Assembly (NCBI GenBank): GCA_900466745.1
Contig: UBNE01000005.1
Coordinates: 1-64,000 of the forward strand
From: Hyphomicrobiales bacterium
GTDB lineage: Bacteria > Pseudomonadota > Alphaproteobacteria > Rhizobiales > Beijerinckiaceae
Reading direction: 5' to 3'
DNA length: 64,000 bases
The position numbers were made by a program, and so were the translations under genes. Shown piece after piece: positions 15,478 through 24,357 of this stretch (positions within the stretch are counted from its first letter, which is position 1; each line of letters opens with the position of its first letter). The notes beneath the pieces were generated by a model. It did no database searches, was not told where the DNA came from, and saw only the letters and a list, made by a program, of their open reading frames with translations.

Positions 15478-17412
15478 CTACCCGATCCCCCTGCCCTTCA
15501 GCGCCGTGCCGATCTCGGCCAGCACCGCGACGTCCTCGATCGTCGCCGGCACGGCGTAGTCCTCGCCATCGGCGATCTTCTTCATCGTCGCGCGCAGGAT
15601 CTTGCCGGAGCGGGTCTTCGGCAGCCGGCCCACCGTCACCGCCAGCTTGAAGGCCGCCACCGGGCCGATCCGCTCGCGCACCAGCGCGACCAGCTCGCGC
15701 TCGATCTCCTCCTGCGACTGGCTGACGCCGGCCTTGAGCACGACGAAGCCGCAGGGCTGCTCGCCCTTGAGCGCGTCGCGGATGCCGACGACCGCACATT
15801 CCGCCACGGCGGCATGCGCCGCCAGCACCTCCTCCATGCCGCCGGTCGAGAGCCGGTGACCGGCGACGTTGATGATGTCGTCGGTGCGGCCCATGATGAA
15901 GACATAGCCGTCCGCGTCGATGAAGCCGGCATCCGAGGTGTTGTAGAAGCCCGGATAGGTCGCGAGATAGCTGTCCTCGAAGCGGGCATCGTCGTTCCAG
16001 AGCGTCGGCAGCGCGCCCGGCGGCAGCGGCAGCTTCAGCACGATCGCGCCCATCGTGCCCGGCGCGACCGGATGGCCGCCCTCGTCGAGGCACCGCACGT
16101 CCCAGCCCGGCAGCGGCACGGTCGGCGAGCCGTGCTTGATCGGCAGCAGGCCGAGGCCCAGCGGGTTGCCGACGATGGGCGAGCCGCTTTCGGTCTGCCA
16201 CCAATGGTCGATCACCGGCACCCCGAGCAGGTCCTCGGCCCATTTCAGCGTCTCGGGATCGGCCCGCTCGCCGGCGAGGAACAATGCCTTGAAGCGCGAC
16301 AGGTCGTGGCCGGCAAGATGCTTGCCCTGCGGGTCCTCCTTGCGGATGGCGCGGAAGGCGGTCGGCGCCGTGAACAGCGCCTTGACGCCATGCTCGGCCA
16401 CGACGCGCCAGAAGGCGCCGGGATCGGGCGTGCCGACCGGCTTGCCCTCGTAGAGCACGGTGGTCGCGCCCTGGATCAGCGGCGCGTAGACGATGTAGCC
16501 GTGGCCGACCACCCAGCCGACATCGGAGGCGGTGAACATCACCTCGCCCGGCCCGACGTCGTAGAGCTGGTCCATCGTCTCCTTGAGCACGACCATGTGG
16601 CCGCCATTGTCGCGCACCACGCCCTTGGGCCGGCCGGTCGTGCCGGAGGTGTAGAGGATGTAGAGCGGGTCGGTCGCCGCGACCTCGACGCATTCCGCCT
16701 GGCGCCCCGCCGCCTTGGCGGCGGCGACGAGGCTGCGCCAGTTCCTGTCGCGGCTCGCCTGCATCGAGGCCTCGGCCTGCGGCCGCTGCAGCACGACGCA
16801 GGCCTCCGGCTTGTGCCGGGCCATTTCGATCGCCCCGTCGAGCAGGGGCTTGTATTCGACCACGCGGGTCGGCTCGACGCCGCAGCTCGCGGTCAGGATC
16901 ACCTTGGGCGTGGCGTCGTCGATGCGCGTCGCCAGCTCCTTGGCCGCGAAGCCGCCGAACACCACCGAATGCACGGCGCCGATGCGCGCGCAGGCCAGCA
17001 TGGCGAAGGCGGCCTCCGGCACCATCGGCATGTAGACGATGACGCGGTCGCCCTTGCCGACGCCGAGGTCCTGGAGCACGGCGGCGAGCGCCGCGACCTC
17101 CTCCAGCATCTGGGCATAGGTGTAGCGCGCCTTGGTCGCGGTGACGGGGCTGTCGTAGATCAGCGCCGTCTGCCCGCCGCGGCCGTCGCGCACATGCCGG
17201 TCGAGCGCGTTGAAGCAGGTGTTGCAGGTCGCGTCGGGAAACCAGCGGCCATAGATCCCCGCCGCGGGGTCGAAGGCCTTCTGCGGCGGCCTGATCCAGT
17301 CGATCCCCTTGGCGACCTCCAGCCAATAGGCGGCCGGATCGGCCTGCCAGCGCGCATAGGTTTCGCGATAGGCCGAGGATGAGGGCGCGGGCGCCGCATG
17401 CGAGGCATTCAT
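15478..17412 (-). CDS. prpE: Propionyl-CoA synthetase
   Basis: This 644-residue adenylate-forming ligase converts propionate, CoA and ATP to propionyl-CoA. It has the acetyl-CoA-synthetase-type N-domain (PAAYWLEVAKGIDWIRPP, GRWFPDATCNTCFNALDRHV), the P-loop YTSGTTGRPKGVVRDNGGH near residue 234, the WWQTESGSP motif near 415, and the C-terminal lysine motif TRSGKILRATMKKIADGEDY. The GIDWIRPP and GRWFPDATCNTC segments favour PrpE over Acs. AGGAACG precedes the ATG. The gene stands alone with no 2-methylcitrate genes, so propionyl-CoA probably enters via carboxylation elsewhere. Confidence 0.92.
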   Translation of the reverse strand: MNASHAAPAPSSSAYRETYARWQADPAAYWLEVAKGIDWIRPPQKAFDPAAGIYGRWFPDATCNTCFNALDRHVRDGRGGQTALIYDSPVTATKARYTYAQMLEEVAALAAVLQDLGVGKGDRVIVYMPMVPEAAFAMLACARIGAVHSVVFGGFAAKELATRIDDATPKVILTASCGVEPTRVVEYKPLLDGAIEMARHKPEACVVLQRPQAEASMQASRDRNWRSLVAAAKAAGRQAECVEVAATDPLYILYTSGTTGRPKGVVRDNGGHMVVLKETMDQLYDVGPGEVMFTASDVGWVVGHGYIVYAPLIQGATTVLYEGKPVGTPDPGAFWRVVAEHGVKALFTAPTAFRAIRKEDPQGKHLAGHDLSRFKALFLAGERADPETLKWAEDLLGVPVIDHWWQTESGSPIVGNPLGLGLLPIKHGSPTVPLPGWDVRCLDEGGHPVAPGTMGAIVLKLPLPPGALPTLWNDDARFEDSYLATYPGFYNTSDAGFIDADGYVFIMGRTDDIINVAGHRLSTGGMEEVLAAHAAVAECAVVGIRDALKGEQPCGFVVLKAGVSQSQEEIERELVALVRERIGPVAAFKLAVTVGRLPKTRSGKILRATMKKIADGEDYAVPATIEDVAVLAEIGTALKGRGIG

Positions 17413-17579
17413 CGGAAGCGTTCCTCTTCGCCGGGTTTCGTCCTAAAGCCTCGCGGGCGGGCCGGCGGTTCGCGAGGCGGTTTTGCCGGGAACCCTGCGC
17501 ATTCCGCCCGCCTGGCGCAAGCACCGCCGTCTCAGACTTTCGCCCATCCGCCTTTCCCGCCCGCGAAATCCGGTCCGCC

Positions 17580-18344
17580 ATGACCTTCGACGCCGCCTTC
17601 TTCGCCGCCATGGTGCCGGCCGTCATCCTGATGGGGCTGTCGAAGGGCGGTTTCGCCGGCCTGGGCCTGCTCTCGCTGCCGCTGATGGCGCTGGTCGTCT
17701 CGCCGGTGACGGCGGCCGCGATCATGCTGCCGCTGCTGATCGCGCAGGACGTGGTGACGGTCTGGTCCTATCGCCGCGAATTCGACCTGCGCAACCTCGC
17801 GACGCTGGCGCCCGGCGCCTTCATCGGCGTGCTCGCCGGCTATCTCCTGGCCGCGCAGGTCTCCGACGCCGCGGTCGGGCTGGCGGTCGGGGCGATCTCG
17901 ATCGGCTTCGCGCTGCGGCGCATGCTCGGCGACGGGCGCCGCGAGCCGGTGGTGACGCGGGCGCGCTGGGGGGCGGGCAGCCTCTGGGGCTTCGTCTGCG
18001 GCTTCACCAGCATGATCGCCCATGCCGGCGGCCCGCCCTTCCAGATCTACGTCATGCCGCAGAGGCTGCCGCCGGCGGTCTTCGTCGGCACCGGGGCGAT
18101 CTTCTTCGCCGCGATGAACCTGGTGAAGGTCGTGCCCTATCTCGCGCTCGGCCAGTTCAGCGCCGCGAATCTCCTCGCCTCGGCGGCGCTGCTGCCGGTC
18201 GCCGTCGCCGCGACCTTCGCCGGCGTCTGGCTGGTCCGGCGCGTTCCGGCCGAGCGCTTCTACGTCTACATCTACTGGCTGCTGCTGCTGGTCGGGCTCA
18301 AGCTCGTCTTCGACGGGCTGCAGGGCCTGCATCCTTTCGCCTGA
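17580..18344 (+). CDS. TauE/SafE family membrane transporter
   Basis: A 254-residue integral membrane protein with about eight hydrophobic segments in the two-fold repeated TauE/SafE pattern. The signature LMGLSKGGFAGLGLLSLPLMAL starts near residue 17, and the second half has GFVCGFTSMIAHAGGPPFQIYVMPQRL near 137. Family members export sulfite, sulfoacetate or other organosulfur anions. The start ATG at 17580 gives a membrane segment at once; the frame is open upstream but runs through the divergent promoter region with prpE. Confidence 0.9.
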   Translation: MTFDAAFFAAMVPAVILMGLSKGGFAGLGLLSLPLMALVVSPVTAAAIMLPLLIAQDVVTVWSYRREFDLRNLATLAPGAFIGVLAGYLLAAQVSDAAVGLAVGAISIGFALRRMLGDGRREPVVTRARWGAGSLWGFVCGFTSMIAHAGGPPFQIYVMPQRLPPAVFVGTGAIFFAAMNLVKVVPYLALGQFSAANLLASAALLPVAVAATFAGVWLVRRVPAERFYVYIYWLLLLVGLKLVFDGLQGLHPFA

Positions 18345-18463
18345 GCCCGGCTGCGCGATTGCGCCGCATCGGAAAAAAGGATGGATTACCTCGGCAGGCG
18401 CGGGCCGCTAGATCATCGCGCGTCCTTCCGGACGCGGTAACGACGATCTATCCCATTGCCGGT

Positions 18464-18509
18464 GCATCGGATTTTTCCGAGAAGTGGATTCCACTTCTCG
18501 GTCCGATGC
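18464..18509. repeat. Nested perfect palindrome, family E, copy 1
   Basis: Outer arms GCATCGGA (18464-18471) and TCCGATGC (18502-18509) enclose CCGAGAAGTGGA (18477-18488) and TCCACTTCTCGG (18490-18501), exact inverses with a single base between. Such a structure could extrude as a cruciform. A related, inverted version is at 48510-48555. It lies 38 bases before the acyl-CoA ligase start. Confidence 0.9.
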
Positions 18510-18547
18510 TCTAGGCCTGCGCGGACGTTTCGGCAGAAGGCGCCTCC

Positions 18548-20176
18548 ATGACCCGTTCGGCTTACGATACCGATCTCGATCGCAACCCGGCCAATCATCA
18601 GCCGCTGACGCCGCTGACCTTCCTCGAGCGCGCCGCGGCCGTCTTCCCCGACCGCACGGCGATCGTCCACGGACCGCTGCGGCGCTCCTATGCCGAGTTC
18701 TATGCCCGCGCGCGCCGCCTCGCCTCGGCGCTGGCGCGGCACGGCATCGGCAAGAACGACACCGTCGCCGCGATGCTGCCGAACACCCCGGCCATGCTCG
18801 AATGCCATTACGGCGTGCCCATGGCCGGCGCGGTGCTGAACACGCTCAACACCCGGCTCGACGCCGCGATCATCGCCTTCTCGCTCGACCATGGCGAGGC
18901 CAAGGCGCTGATCGCCGACCGCGAATTCTCGAAGACGATCCGGGAGGCGCTCGCCCTCTGCAAGGCGAAGCCCCTGGTCATCGACTATGACGACCCGGTC
19001 TATGACGGGCCGGGCGAGCGGCTGGGCAGCGTCGAATACGAGGATTTCCTGGCCTCGGGCGACCCCGGTTTCGACTGGCGGATGCCCGATGACGAATGGG
19101 ACGCGATCGCGCTGAACTACACCTCCGGCACCACCGGCGACCCCAAGGGCGTGGTCTACCACCATCGCGGCGCGAGCCTGCTCGCCACCTCCAACGTCAT
19201 CACCGGCAATCTCGGCCGCCATCCGGTCTATCTCTGGACGCTGCCGATGTTCCACTGCAACGGCTGGTGCTTCCCCTGGACGATCTCGATCGTCGCCGGC
19301 ACCCATGTCTGCCTGCGCCAGGTCCGGGCCAGGGCGATGTACGACGCGCTCGCCGACCATGGCGTCACGCATCTGTGCGGCGCGCCGATCGTGATGTCGA
19401 CGCTGCTCAACGCGCCGGCCGAGGAGCGCCGCGACTTCCCGCAGACGGTCTCCTTCTTCACCGCCGCGGCGCCGCCGCCGGAGGCCGTGCTCGCCGGCAT
19501 GAAGCAGGCGGGCTTCGAGGTGACCCATCTCTACGGCCTGACCGAATGCTACGGCCCCTCCGTCGTCAACGACTGGAACGACGACTGGAACGCCCTTCCC
19601 GCCGCGGAGCAGGCCGCGAAGAAGGCGCGCCAGGGCGTGCGCTACCCGGCGCTGGAAGGGCTCGACGTGCTCGACCCCGAGACGATGCGGCCCGTCCCGC
19701 GCGACGGCGAGACGCTGGGCGAGGTGATGATGCGCGGCAACGTCGTGATGAAGGGCTATCTCAAGAACCCGAAATCGACCGGCGCCGCCTTCGCCGGCGG
19801 CTGGTTCCACACCGGCGACCTCGGCGTGCGCTACCCGGACGGCTACATCCAGCTCAAGGACCGCTCGAAGGACATCATCATCTCGGGCGGGGAGAACATC
19901 TCCTCGATCGAGGTCGAGGACGCGCTCTACAAGCACCCGGCGGTGCAGGCGGCGGCGGTGGTGGCCCGGCCGGACGAGAAATGGGGCGAGACGCCCTGCG
20001 CCTTCGTCGAATTGAAGCCGGGCAAGCCCGCGACGGAGGCCGAGCTCGTCGCCTGGTGCCGGGAGCACCTGGCCGCGTTCAAATGCCCGCGCACGGTGGT
20101 CTTCACCGAGATCCCCAAGACCTCGACCGGCAAGATCCAGAAGTTCCGCCTGCGCGAGATGGCGCGCGCGCTCTGA
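18548..20176 (+). CDS. AMP-binding acyl-CoA ligase (fatty acid / methylmercaptopropionate ligase-like)
   Basis: The 542-residue product is a class I adenylate-forming enzyme that should activate a carboxylic acid to its CoA thioester. Visible motifs are NYTSGTTGDPKGVVYHHRG near residue 190, the MFHCNGWCFPW segment near 234, LYGLTECYGPS near 326, GWFHTGDLGVRYPDGYIQLKDRSKDIIISGGENISSIEVED near 418-458, and the catalytic Lys in KTSTGKIQKFRLR. The YHHRGA and HCNGWCF elements fit the branch that includes DmdB and medium/long-chain acyl-CoA synthetases. The substrate is open. AGAAGG precedes the start; no operon partners. Confidence 0.92.
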   Translation: MTRSAYDTDLDRNPANHQPLTPLTFLERAAAVFPDRTAIVHGPLRRSYAEFYARARRLASALARHGIGKNDTVAAMLPNTPAMLECHYGVPMAGAVLNTLNTRLDAAIIAFSLDHGEAKALIADREFSKTIREALALCKAKPLVIDYDDPVYDGPGERLGSVEYEDFLASGDPGFDWRMPDDEWDAIALNYTSGTTGDPKGVVYHHRGASLLATSNVITGNLGRHPVYLWTLPMFHCNGWCFPWTISIVAGTHVCLRQVRARAMYDALADHGVTHLCGAPIVMSTLLNAPAEERRDFPQTVSFFTAAAPPPEAVLAGMKQAGFEVTHLYGLTECYGPSVVNDWNDDWNALPAAEQAAKKARQGVRYPALEGLDVLDPETMRPVPRDGETLGEVMMRGNVVMKGYLKNPKSTGAAFAGGWFHTGDLGVRYPDGYIQLKDRSKDIIISGGENISSIEVEDALYKHPAVQAAAVVARPDEKWGETPCAFVELKPGKPATEAELVAWCREHLAAFKCPRTVVFTEIPKTSTGKIQKFRLREMARAL

Positions 20177-20308
20177 AGCGCGCTGTGTCGACGCGGAGAT
20201 CCGAGGTTCATGCCCGAACCTCCATCGGAAACGCTCCGGCATGGGTCCCGGGTCAAGCCCGGCATGACACCGCGTTTCCTCGTAAATCAGCATGCCACCG
20301 GCAAGCGC

Positions 20309-20337
20309 GGCCGCCCCGGGCGAAACCCGGGACGGCC
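20309..20337. terminator. GC-rich hairpin between convergent genes
   Basis: GGCCGCCCCGGG (20309-20320) pairs with CCCGGGACGGCC (20326-20337), with one mismatch pair, around a CGAAA loop. It lies between the acyl-CoA ligase and the YidB gene, which converge. There is no T-tract, so it is a transcription barrier or dispersed element rather than a classical terminator. Confidence 0.45.
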
Positions 20338-20383
20338 AGCTAGAAAGACCACGGCACGCTGCGCCCGCTCGCCTCCGCGGGCC

Positions 20384-20890
20384 TCAGGCGGCGCCGTGCA
20401 GGCTGCCGCCGGGCGTATAGCGGTCGACGGCGTCGGGCAGGACCTTGGAAAGCCGCGCCAGCAGGTCCTCGCGCGAAAGCCCGGTCTGCTTGGCGATGGC
20501 GTCGAGCACCTCCGGCCCGAGCGCCTGCTCGAGATCTGACGGGGCGACGTCCTGGTTGGGCCCGGTCCCGACCCAGGAATTGGCCTTGTCGCCCTGCCCG
20601 GCCTGGTTGAAGCGGTCGACCAGCTCACCGAGGCCGCTGCTCAGGACCGCGCCGGCCCCGCCGGCGCCGAGGAGACCGCCGAGCCCGCCGAGAAGCCCGC
20701 CGCCCGCCTGCTGCTCCGGGGCCTGGCCGGCGGCCTGTCCGCCGCCGGCCGGCGGAGCTTCCTGCCCGCCGCCGACATTGTTGCGGAACCAGTCGGCGAT
20801 CTGGTCGCGATGCTGGTAGCCGGCGACGGCGAGGAGGCCCAGCAGGGCGGTTAGCGACGGGAAGCCGCTGCTCTTGCCATCATTGCTCAC
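20384..20890 (-). CDS. YidB family protein (DUF937)
   Basis: The 168-residue product matches the YidB/DUF937 family: a Gly-rich middle (GGGLLGGLGGLLGAGGAG) and a C-terminal conserved half with LGELVDRFNQAGQGDKANSWVGTGPNQ, LEQALG and LAKQTGLSREDLLARLSKVLPDAVDRYTPGG. The function is unknown. The start is a GTG at 20890, preceded by AAGGAGAG at good distance; the frame runs on upstream without similarity. It follows the GlsB-like gene by 32 bases in the same direction, so the two may be co-expressed stress genes. Confidence 0.88.
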   Translation of the reverse strand: MSNDGKSSGFPSLTALLGLLAVAGYQHRDQIADWFRNNVGGGQEAPPAGGGQAAGQAPEQQAGGGLLGGLGGLLGAGGAGAVLSSGLGELVDRFNQAGQGDKANSWVGTGPNQDVAPSDLEQALGPEVLDAIAKQTGLSREDLLARLSKVLPDAVDRYTPGGSLHGAA

Positions 20891-20922
20891 GAGACGCTCT
20901 CCTTCTTCGAACTCAGCGGGGA

Positions 20923-21183
20923 TCAGACGGAACTGCGGCGTCCACTGATCATCGCCCAAACCAACAGGACGATGACGGCGCCGACGACCGCGCCGATCAG
21001 CCCAGCTCCTTCGCCCGGCGCGTACCAGCCCAGGGACTGGCCGAGATAGGTCGCCACGAAGGCGCCGACGATGCCCAGGATCGTCGTCAGGATGAAGCCC
21101 GACGGCTCGTTCGAGCCCGGCGTGACGAACTTCGCGATGATGCCTGCGATGAAGCCGATGATGATGGTCCAGATGATGCCCAT
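20923..21183 (-). CDS. GlsB/YeaQ/YmgE family stress-response membrane protein
   Basis: The 86-residue product has three hydrophobic segments with the family pattern MGIIWTIIIGFIAGIIAKFVTPG, GFILTTILGIVGAFVATYLG and GLIGAVVGAVIVLLVW. These small inner-membrane proteins are known as transglycosylase-associated or general stress proteins; the mechanism is unclear. The ATG at 21183 has GGGAGGG upstream, which decides against the longer frame. It is upstream of yidB in a probable two-gene unit. Confidence 0.92.
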   Translation of the reverse strand: MGIIWTIIIGFIAGIIAKFVTPGSNEPSGFILTTILGIVGAFVATYLGQSLGWYAPGEGAGLIGAVVGAVIVLLVWAMISGRRSSV

Positions 21184-21287
21184 GCTCGCCCTCCCATGCT
21201 GAGGCGCCGCGCTTGAACGGCGGTGCCGCAGCGCCACGCCTGAACGGCCCTGCGGCGGAAAGGTTCCATCGGGAGCGCGCCGGCGCG

Positions 21288-21319
21288 CAAAAAAGAACCG
21301 GCCCGCGGAGGGCCGGTTC
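21288..21319 (-). terminator. Intrinsic terminator after DUF465 gene
   Basis: GAACCGGCCC (21295-21304) and GGGCCGGTTC (21310-21319) form a 10-bp stem. On the minus strand it is followed by a T-run (complement of AAAAAA at about 21288-21294). It ends the minus-strand DUF465 gene. Confidence 0.9.
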
Positions 21320-21367
21320 GATACCGCATCAAACGATGCGCCATGGGCTGGCGCTATGGTCTCCTGT

Positions 21368-21556
21368 TCAATGGAGGGTCGGCTCCGGCATGGTCAGCCT
21401 GACGCGCTCGATCTCGTCCTTCAGCAACAACTTCTTCCGCTTCAGCTCCGCGACTGTGAGATCGCTCGATGAGGGACTCGCCACGGCCTGAGCGATCGCA
21501 TCTTCGAGTTGGCGATGCTTGCGCTCGAGTTCGATGAGACGGGTCTGCAACGACAT
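21368..21556 (-). CDS. DUF465 family small protein
   Basis: A 62-residue helical hairpin protein: MSLQTRLIELERKHRQLEDAI, then SSDLTVAELKRKKLLLKDEIERVR. The RLKKRKLxLKDEI core is the DUF465 (YdcH-like) hallmark. The function is unknown. AGGAGG lies directly upstream of the ATG at 21556, which rules out the longer frame. It is divergent from a second DUF465 gene at 21780. Confidence 0.9.
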   Translation of the reverse strand: MSLQTRLIELERKHRQLEDAIAQAVASPSSSDLTVAELKRKKLLLKDEIERVRLTMPEPTLH

Positions 21557-21779
21557 CTGGATCCTCCTGATGAGCGGTTGACCGGGCCAGTCTGACAGAA
21601 AGCCGGCTTCGCGTCTGCCCCGCGCCGTCACACGGCATTCATGAGATTCTGTGATCCTGCCCGGCCGATCTTGCGGGAAGCGGTGATTATGGCGCGTCGC
21701 GCCGGCTTGCGCCACCCCGCGCTCTTGCCGTGCGCGGGGCGGCGAAGGCATAGTCGCGCCAAACTACGGCGACGATGAG

Positions 21780-22004
21780 ATGGCCATGGGATTCGAGCTC
21801 AGCCCGGAAGAGGTCGAGACCTTCACCGCGGAGCTGGCGCGGCTGCGCGAGGAGCACAGCGATCTCGACAGCGCCATCGACGCGCTGGAGCGCGTCGGCC
21901 CGGTCAACCAGATCCAGGTGCAGCGGCTGAAGAAGCGCAAGCTCTATCTGAAGGACCGCATCGCCCAGATCGAGGACGCGCTGACGCCGGACATCATCGC
22001 CTGA
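21780..22004 (+). CDS. DUF465 family small protein, second copy
   Basis: A 74-residue paralogue of the divergent gene at 21368. It has the same hairpin design: VETFTAELARLREEHSDLDSAIDALE, then QIQVQRLKKRKLYLKDRIAQIEDALTPDIIA. The function is unknown. The start could be the ATG at 21780 or the one at 21786 (MGFELSPEE). It lies 99 bases before purE on the same strand. Confidence 0.9.
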   Translation: MAMGFELSPEEVETFTAELARLREEHSDLDSAIDALERVGPVNQIQVQRLKKRKLYLKDRIAQIEDALTPDIIA

Positions 22005-22103
22005 GCCCGGCAGCCGCCGTCCGCTGCGGCCGATTCCGGGCTTGCCTATCGGATGCGGGGCGGTCTAGATCGCGCGCTTCCCGAGGCGGAGCCCCGAGCA
22101 TCC

Positions 22104-22604
22104 ATGGCCCAGACCAGCCCCCCCGTCGCCATCATCATGGGCAGCGAGTCCGACTGGGCGACGATGCGCCATGCGGCCGAGGCGCTCGACGCCCTCGCCA
22201 TCCCCTACGACGCCCGCATCGTCTCGGCCCACCGCACGCCGGAGCGGCTCTTCGCCTTCGCCAGGGGCGCCAAGGCCGAGGGCTTCAAGGTGGTGATCGC
22301 CGGCGCCGGCGGCGCCGCCCACCTGCCCGGAATGGCCGCCTCGCTGACGCCGCTGCCGGTCTTCGGCGTGCCGGTCGAATCGAAGGCGCTCTCGGGGCAG
22401 GACAGCCTGCTCTCCATCGTCCAGATGCCGGCCGGTATCCCGGTCGGCACGCTCGCCATCGGGCGGGCCGGCGCGGTCAACGCCGCGCTGCTGGCCGCCG
22501 CCGTGCTCGCCCTCTCGGACGAGGCGCTGGCGGCGCGGCTCGACGCCTATCGCGCCCGCCAGAGCGAGGCCATCGCCGAGCGCCCGCGCCGGGACGAGGC
22601 ATGA
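22104..22604 (+). CDS. purE: N5-carboxyaminoimidazole ribonucleotide mutase
   Basis: The 166-residue class I PurE moves the carboxyl group of N5-CAIR to C4 to give CAIR in de novo purine synthesis. The signatures are [19 protein letters not shown], the [16 protein letters not shown] active-site helix near residue 45, [30 protein letters not shown] near 66-95, and [19 protein letters not shown]. The start at 22104 matches family length. Its stop overlaps the purK start (ATGA), so synthesis is coupled to PurK, its partner enzyme. Confidence 0.97.
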   Translation: MAQTSPPVAIIMGSESDWATMRHAAEALDALAIPYDARIVSAHRTPERLFAFARGAKAEGFKVVIAGAGGAAHLPGMAASLTPLPVFGVPVESKALSGQDSLLSIVQMPAGIPVGTLAIGRAGAVNAALLAAAVLALSDEALAARLDAYRARQSEAIAERPRRDEA

Positions 22605-23698
22605 GCGCGCCCGTCCCGACCGGCCTCGCCCCCGGCGCCATGCTGGGCATCCTCGGCGGCGGGCAGCTCGCCCGCATGATCGCGCTCGCCGCGGCCGATC
22701 TCGGCATACGCTGCCACATCTTCGCGCCGGAAGCGGACAGCCCGGCCTTCGACGTCGCCGCCCGCCACACCATCGCCGGCTATGACGACGAGGCGGCGCT
22801 GGCCCGCTTCGCCGACACCGTCGACGTCGTGACCTACGAGTTCGAGAACGTGCCGGCGGCCACCGCCGCCTTCCTGGCGGCGCGCACGCCGCTGCATCCG
22901 GGCGCCCGCGCGCTCGCGGTGACGCAGGACCGCCTCAGCGAGAAGAGCTTCGTCGACGGCCTCGGCCTCGCCGTCGCTCCCTTCCGCGCCGTCGATTCGC
23001 TGGCCGATCTCGAAGAGGCGGTGGCGGCGCTCGGCCGGCCCTCGGTGCTGAAGACCCGCCGCTTCGGCTATGACGGCAAGGGCCAGGTCAAGATCGCGCC
23101 CGGCACCGACCTCGCCGACGCCTATGAGACGATCGGGCGCTTCCCCGCGATCCTCGAAGGCTTCGTGCCCTTCGAGCGCGAGGTCTCGGTCGTCGCGGCG
23201 CGCGGGCTCGACGGCGCCTTCGCCGCTTTCGACGTCTGCGAGAACGAGCATCGCGACCACATCCTCGCCTTCACCCGCGTTCCGGCGCAGCTCGGCGCGG
23301 CGGCGGCCGCCGCCGCGATCGACGCCGCCCGCCGCATCGGCGAGGCGCTGGGCTATGTCGGCGTCTTCGCCGTCGAGATGTTCGTGCTGGCCGAGGGCGG
23401 CGCCGAGCGCGTGATCGTCAACGAGATCGCCCCGCGCGTGCACAATTCCGGGCACTGGACCAGCGAGGGCGCCGACACCTCGCAGTTCCACCAGCATGTC
23501 CGCGCCGTCTGCGGCTTCCCGCTCGGCTCGCCGGCGCGGCGGGGCCGGGCCGAGATGGAGAATCTGATCGGCGAGGCCGCGCTGCGCTGGCGCGAGATCC
23601 TGGCCGAGCCGGGCGCGCATCTGCATCTCTACGGCAAGCGCGACGCCCGGCCGGGCCGCAAGATGGGCCATGTCACGCGCATCCGGGCCGAGCGCTGA
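22601..23698 (+). CDS. purK: N5-carboxyaminoimidazole ribonucleotide synthase
   Basis: The 365-residue ATP-grasp enzyme forms N5-CAIR from AIR, bicarbonate and ATP, feeding PurE. The signatures are [22 protein letters not shown] at the N-terminus, TYEFENVPA near residue 78, [12 protein letters not shown] near 151, [17 protein letters not shown] near 187, and the metal-binding [14 protein letters not shown] near 275. Expression is coupled to purE by a four-base overlap. Confidence 0.97.
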   Translation: MSAPVPTGLAPGAMLGILGGGQLARMIALAAADLGIRCHIFAPEADSPAFDVAARHTIAGYDDEAALARFADTVDVVTYEFENVPAATAAFLAARTPLHPGARALAVTQDRLSEKSFVDGLGLAVAPFRAVDSLADLEEAVAALGRPSVLKTRRFGYDGKGQVKIAPGTDLADAYETIGRFPAILEGFVPFEREVSVVAARGLDGAFAAFDVCENEHRDHILAFTRVPAQLGAAAAAAAIDAARRIGEALGYVGVFAVEMFVLAEGGAERVIVNEIAPRVHNSGHWTSEGADTSQFHQHVRAVCGFPLGSPARRGRAEMENLIGEAALRWREILAEPGAHLHLYGKRDARPGRKMGHVTRIRAER

Positions 23699-23866
23699 CG
23701 CGACCCGGCCCGGGCGCGATCAAAAACCGGCGAGGCTGCATTTTCGCCGCGCCCTGCCGTGGACAGCCGGACGGAATCCTGTTATCGGCACGGACCTTCG
23801 CGCGATCCGCATAGCGGCGTCGCCGGCCCGCATCATTGGATCAACTCGTTAAAGACGGACACTCAC

Positions 23867-24100
23867 GTGCAGGTTCTCGTTCGCGACAACAATGTCGACC
23901 AGGCTCTTCGCGCCCTCAAGAAGAAGATGCAGCGCGAAGGCATCTTCCGCGAGATGAAGCTCCGCGGCCATTACGAGAAGCCCTCCGAGAAGAAGGCGCG
24001 CGAGAAGGCCGAGGCCGTCCGCCGCGCCCGCAAGCTGGTGCGCAAGAAGATGCAGCGCGAAGGCCTGCTGCCGGCGCCGGCCAAGGCCAAGCGCCCCTGA
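23867..24100 (+). CDS. rpsU: 30S ribosomal protein S21
   Basis: The 77-residue basic protein of the small subunit matches S21 from its first residues ([42 protein letters not shown]). S21 lies near the anti-Shine-Dalgarno end of 16S rRNA and assists initiation. The start is a GTG at 23867, in place of the usual ATG of homologues. The Arg/Lys-rich tail extends beyond the short gamma-proteobacterial form and repeats the KKMQREG motif (residues 23 and 61). A terminator follows at 24151. Confidence 0.96.
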   Translation: MQVLVRDNNVDQALRALKKKMQREGIFREMKLRGHYEKPSEKKAREKAEAVRRARKLVRKKMQREGLLPAPAKAKRP

Positions 24101-24150
24101 TCCTCGCCGGGCCGCCTCGCGCGGCCCAGGATGGGGCCGAGAATGACAGG

Positions 24151-24184
24151 CGCCTGGAGTCCGCTCCGGGCGTTCTTGTTTTTC
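24151..24184 (+). terminator. Intrinsic terminator of rpsU
   Basis: CGCCTGGAG (24151-24159) pairs with CTCCGGGCG (24164-24172) with one G-T pair and a TCCG loop, followed by TTCTTGTTTTT. Confidence 0.8.
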
Positions 24185-24357
24185 AGGCGCGTTAACCAAG
24201 TTTTGGCTTGTTCCGGTAGTTTTCTCTGGAGAGACGCCGTTCGGCCCCGGCAGCGGGCCGGGAGGCGCGATCACGCCGCGGCGGGCTTGCGGGCCCGGCT
24301 TCCGCTGGACGGGAGCGCCGCGACAGGCGAAACACGGGACCGACGAGGCCGAGATCG

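Noticed and set aside
24186-24200. TTAACCAAG as a CtrA site upstream of the TPR lipoprotein
   Set aside because: Only one half-site is present with no second TTAA at seven bases; it is too weak to call.
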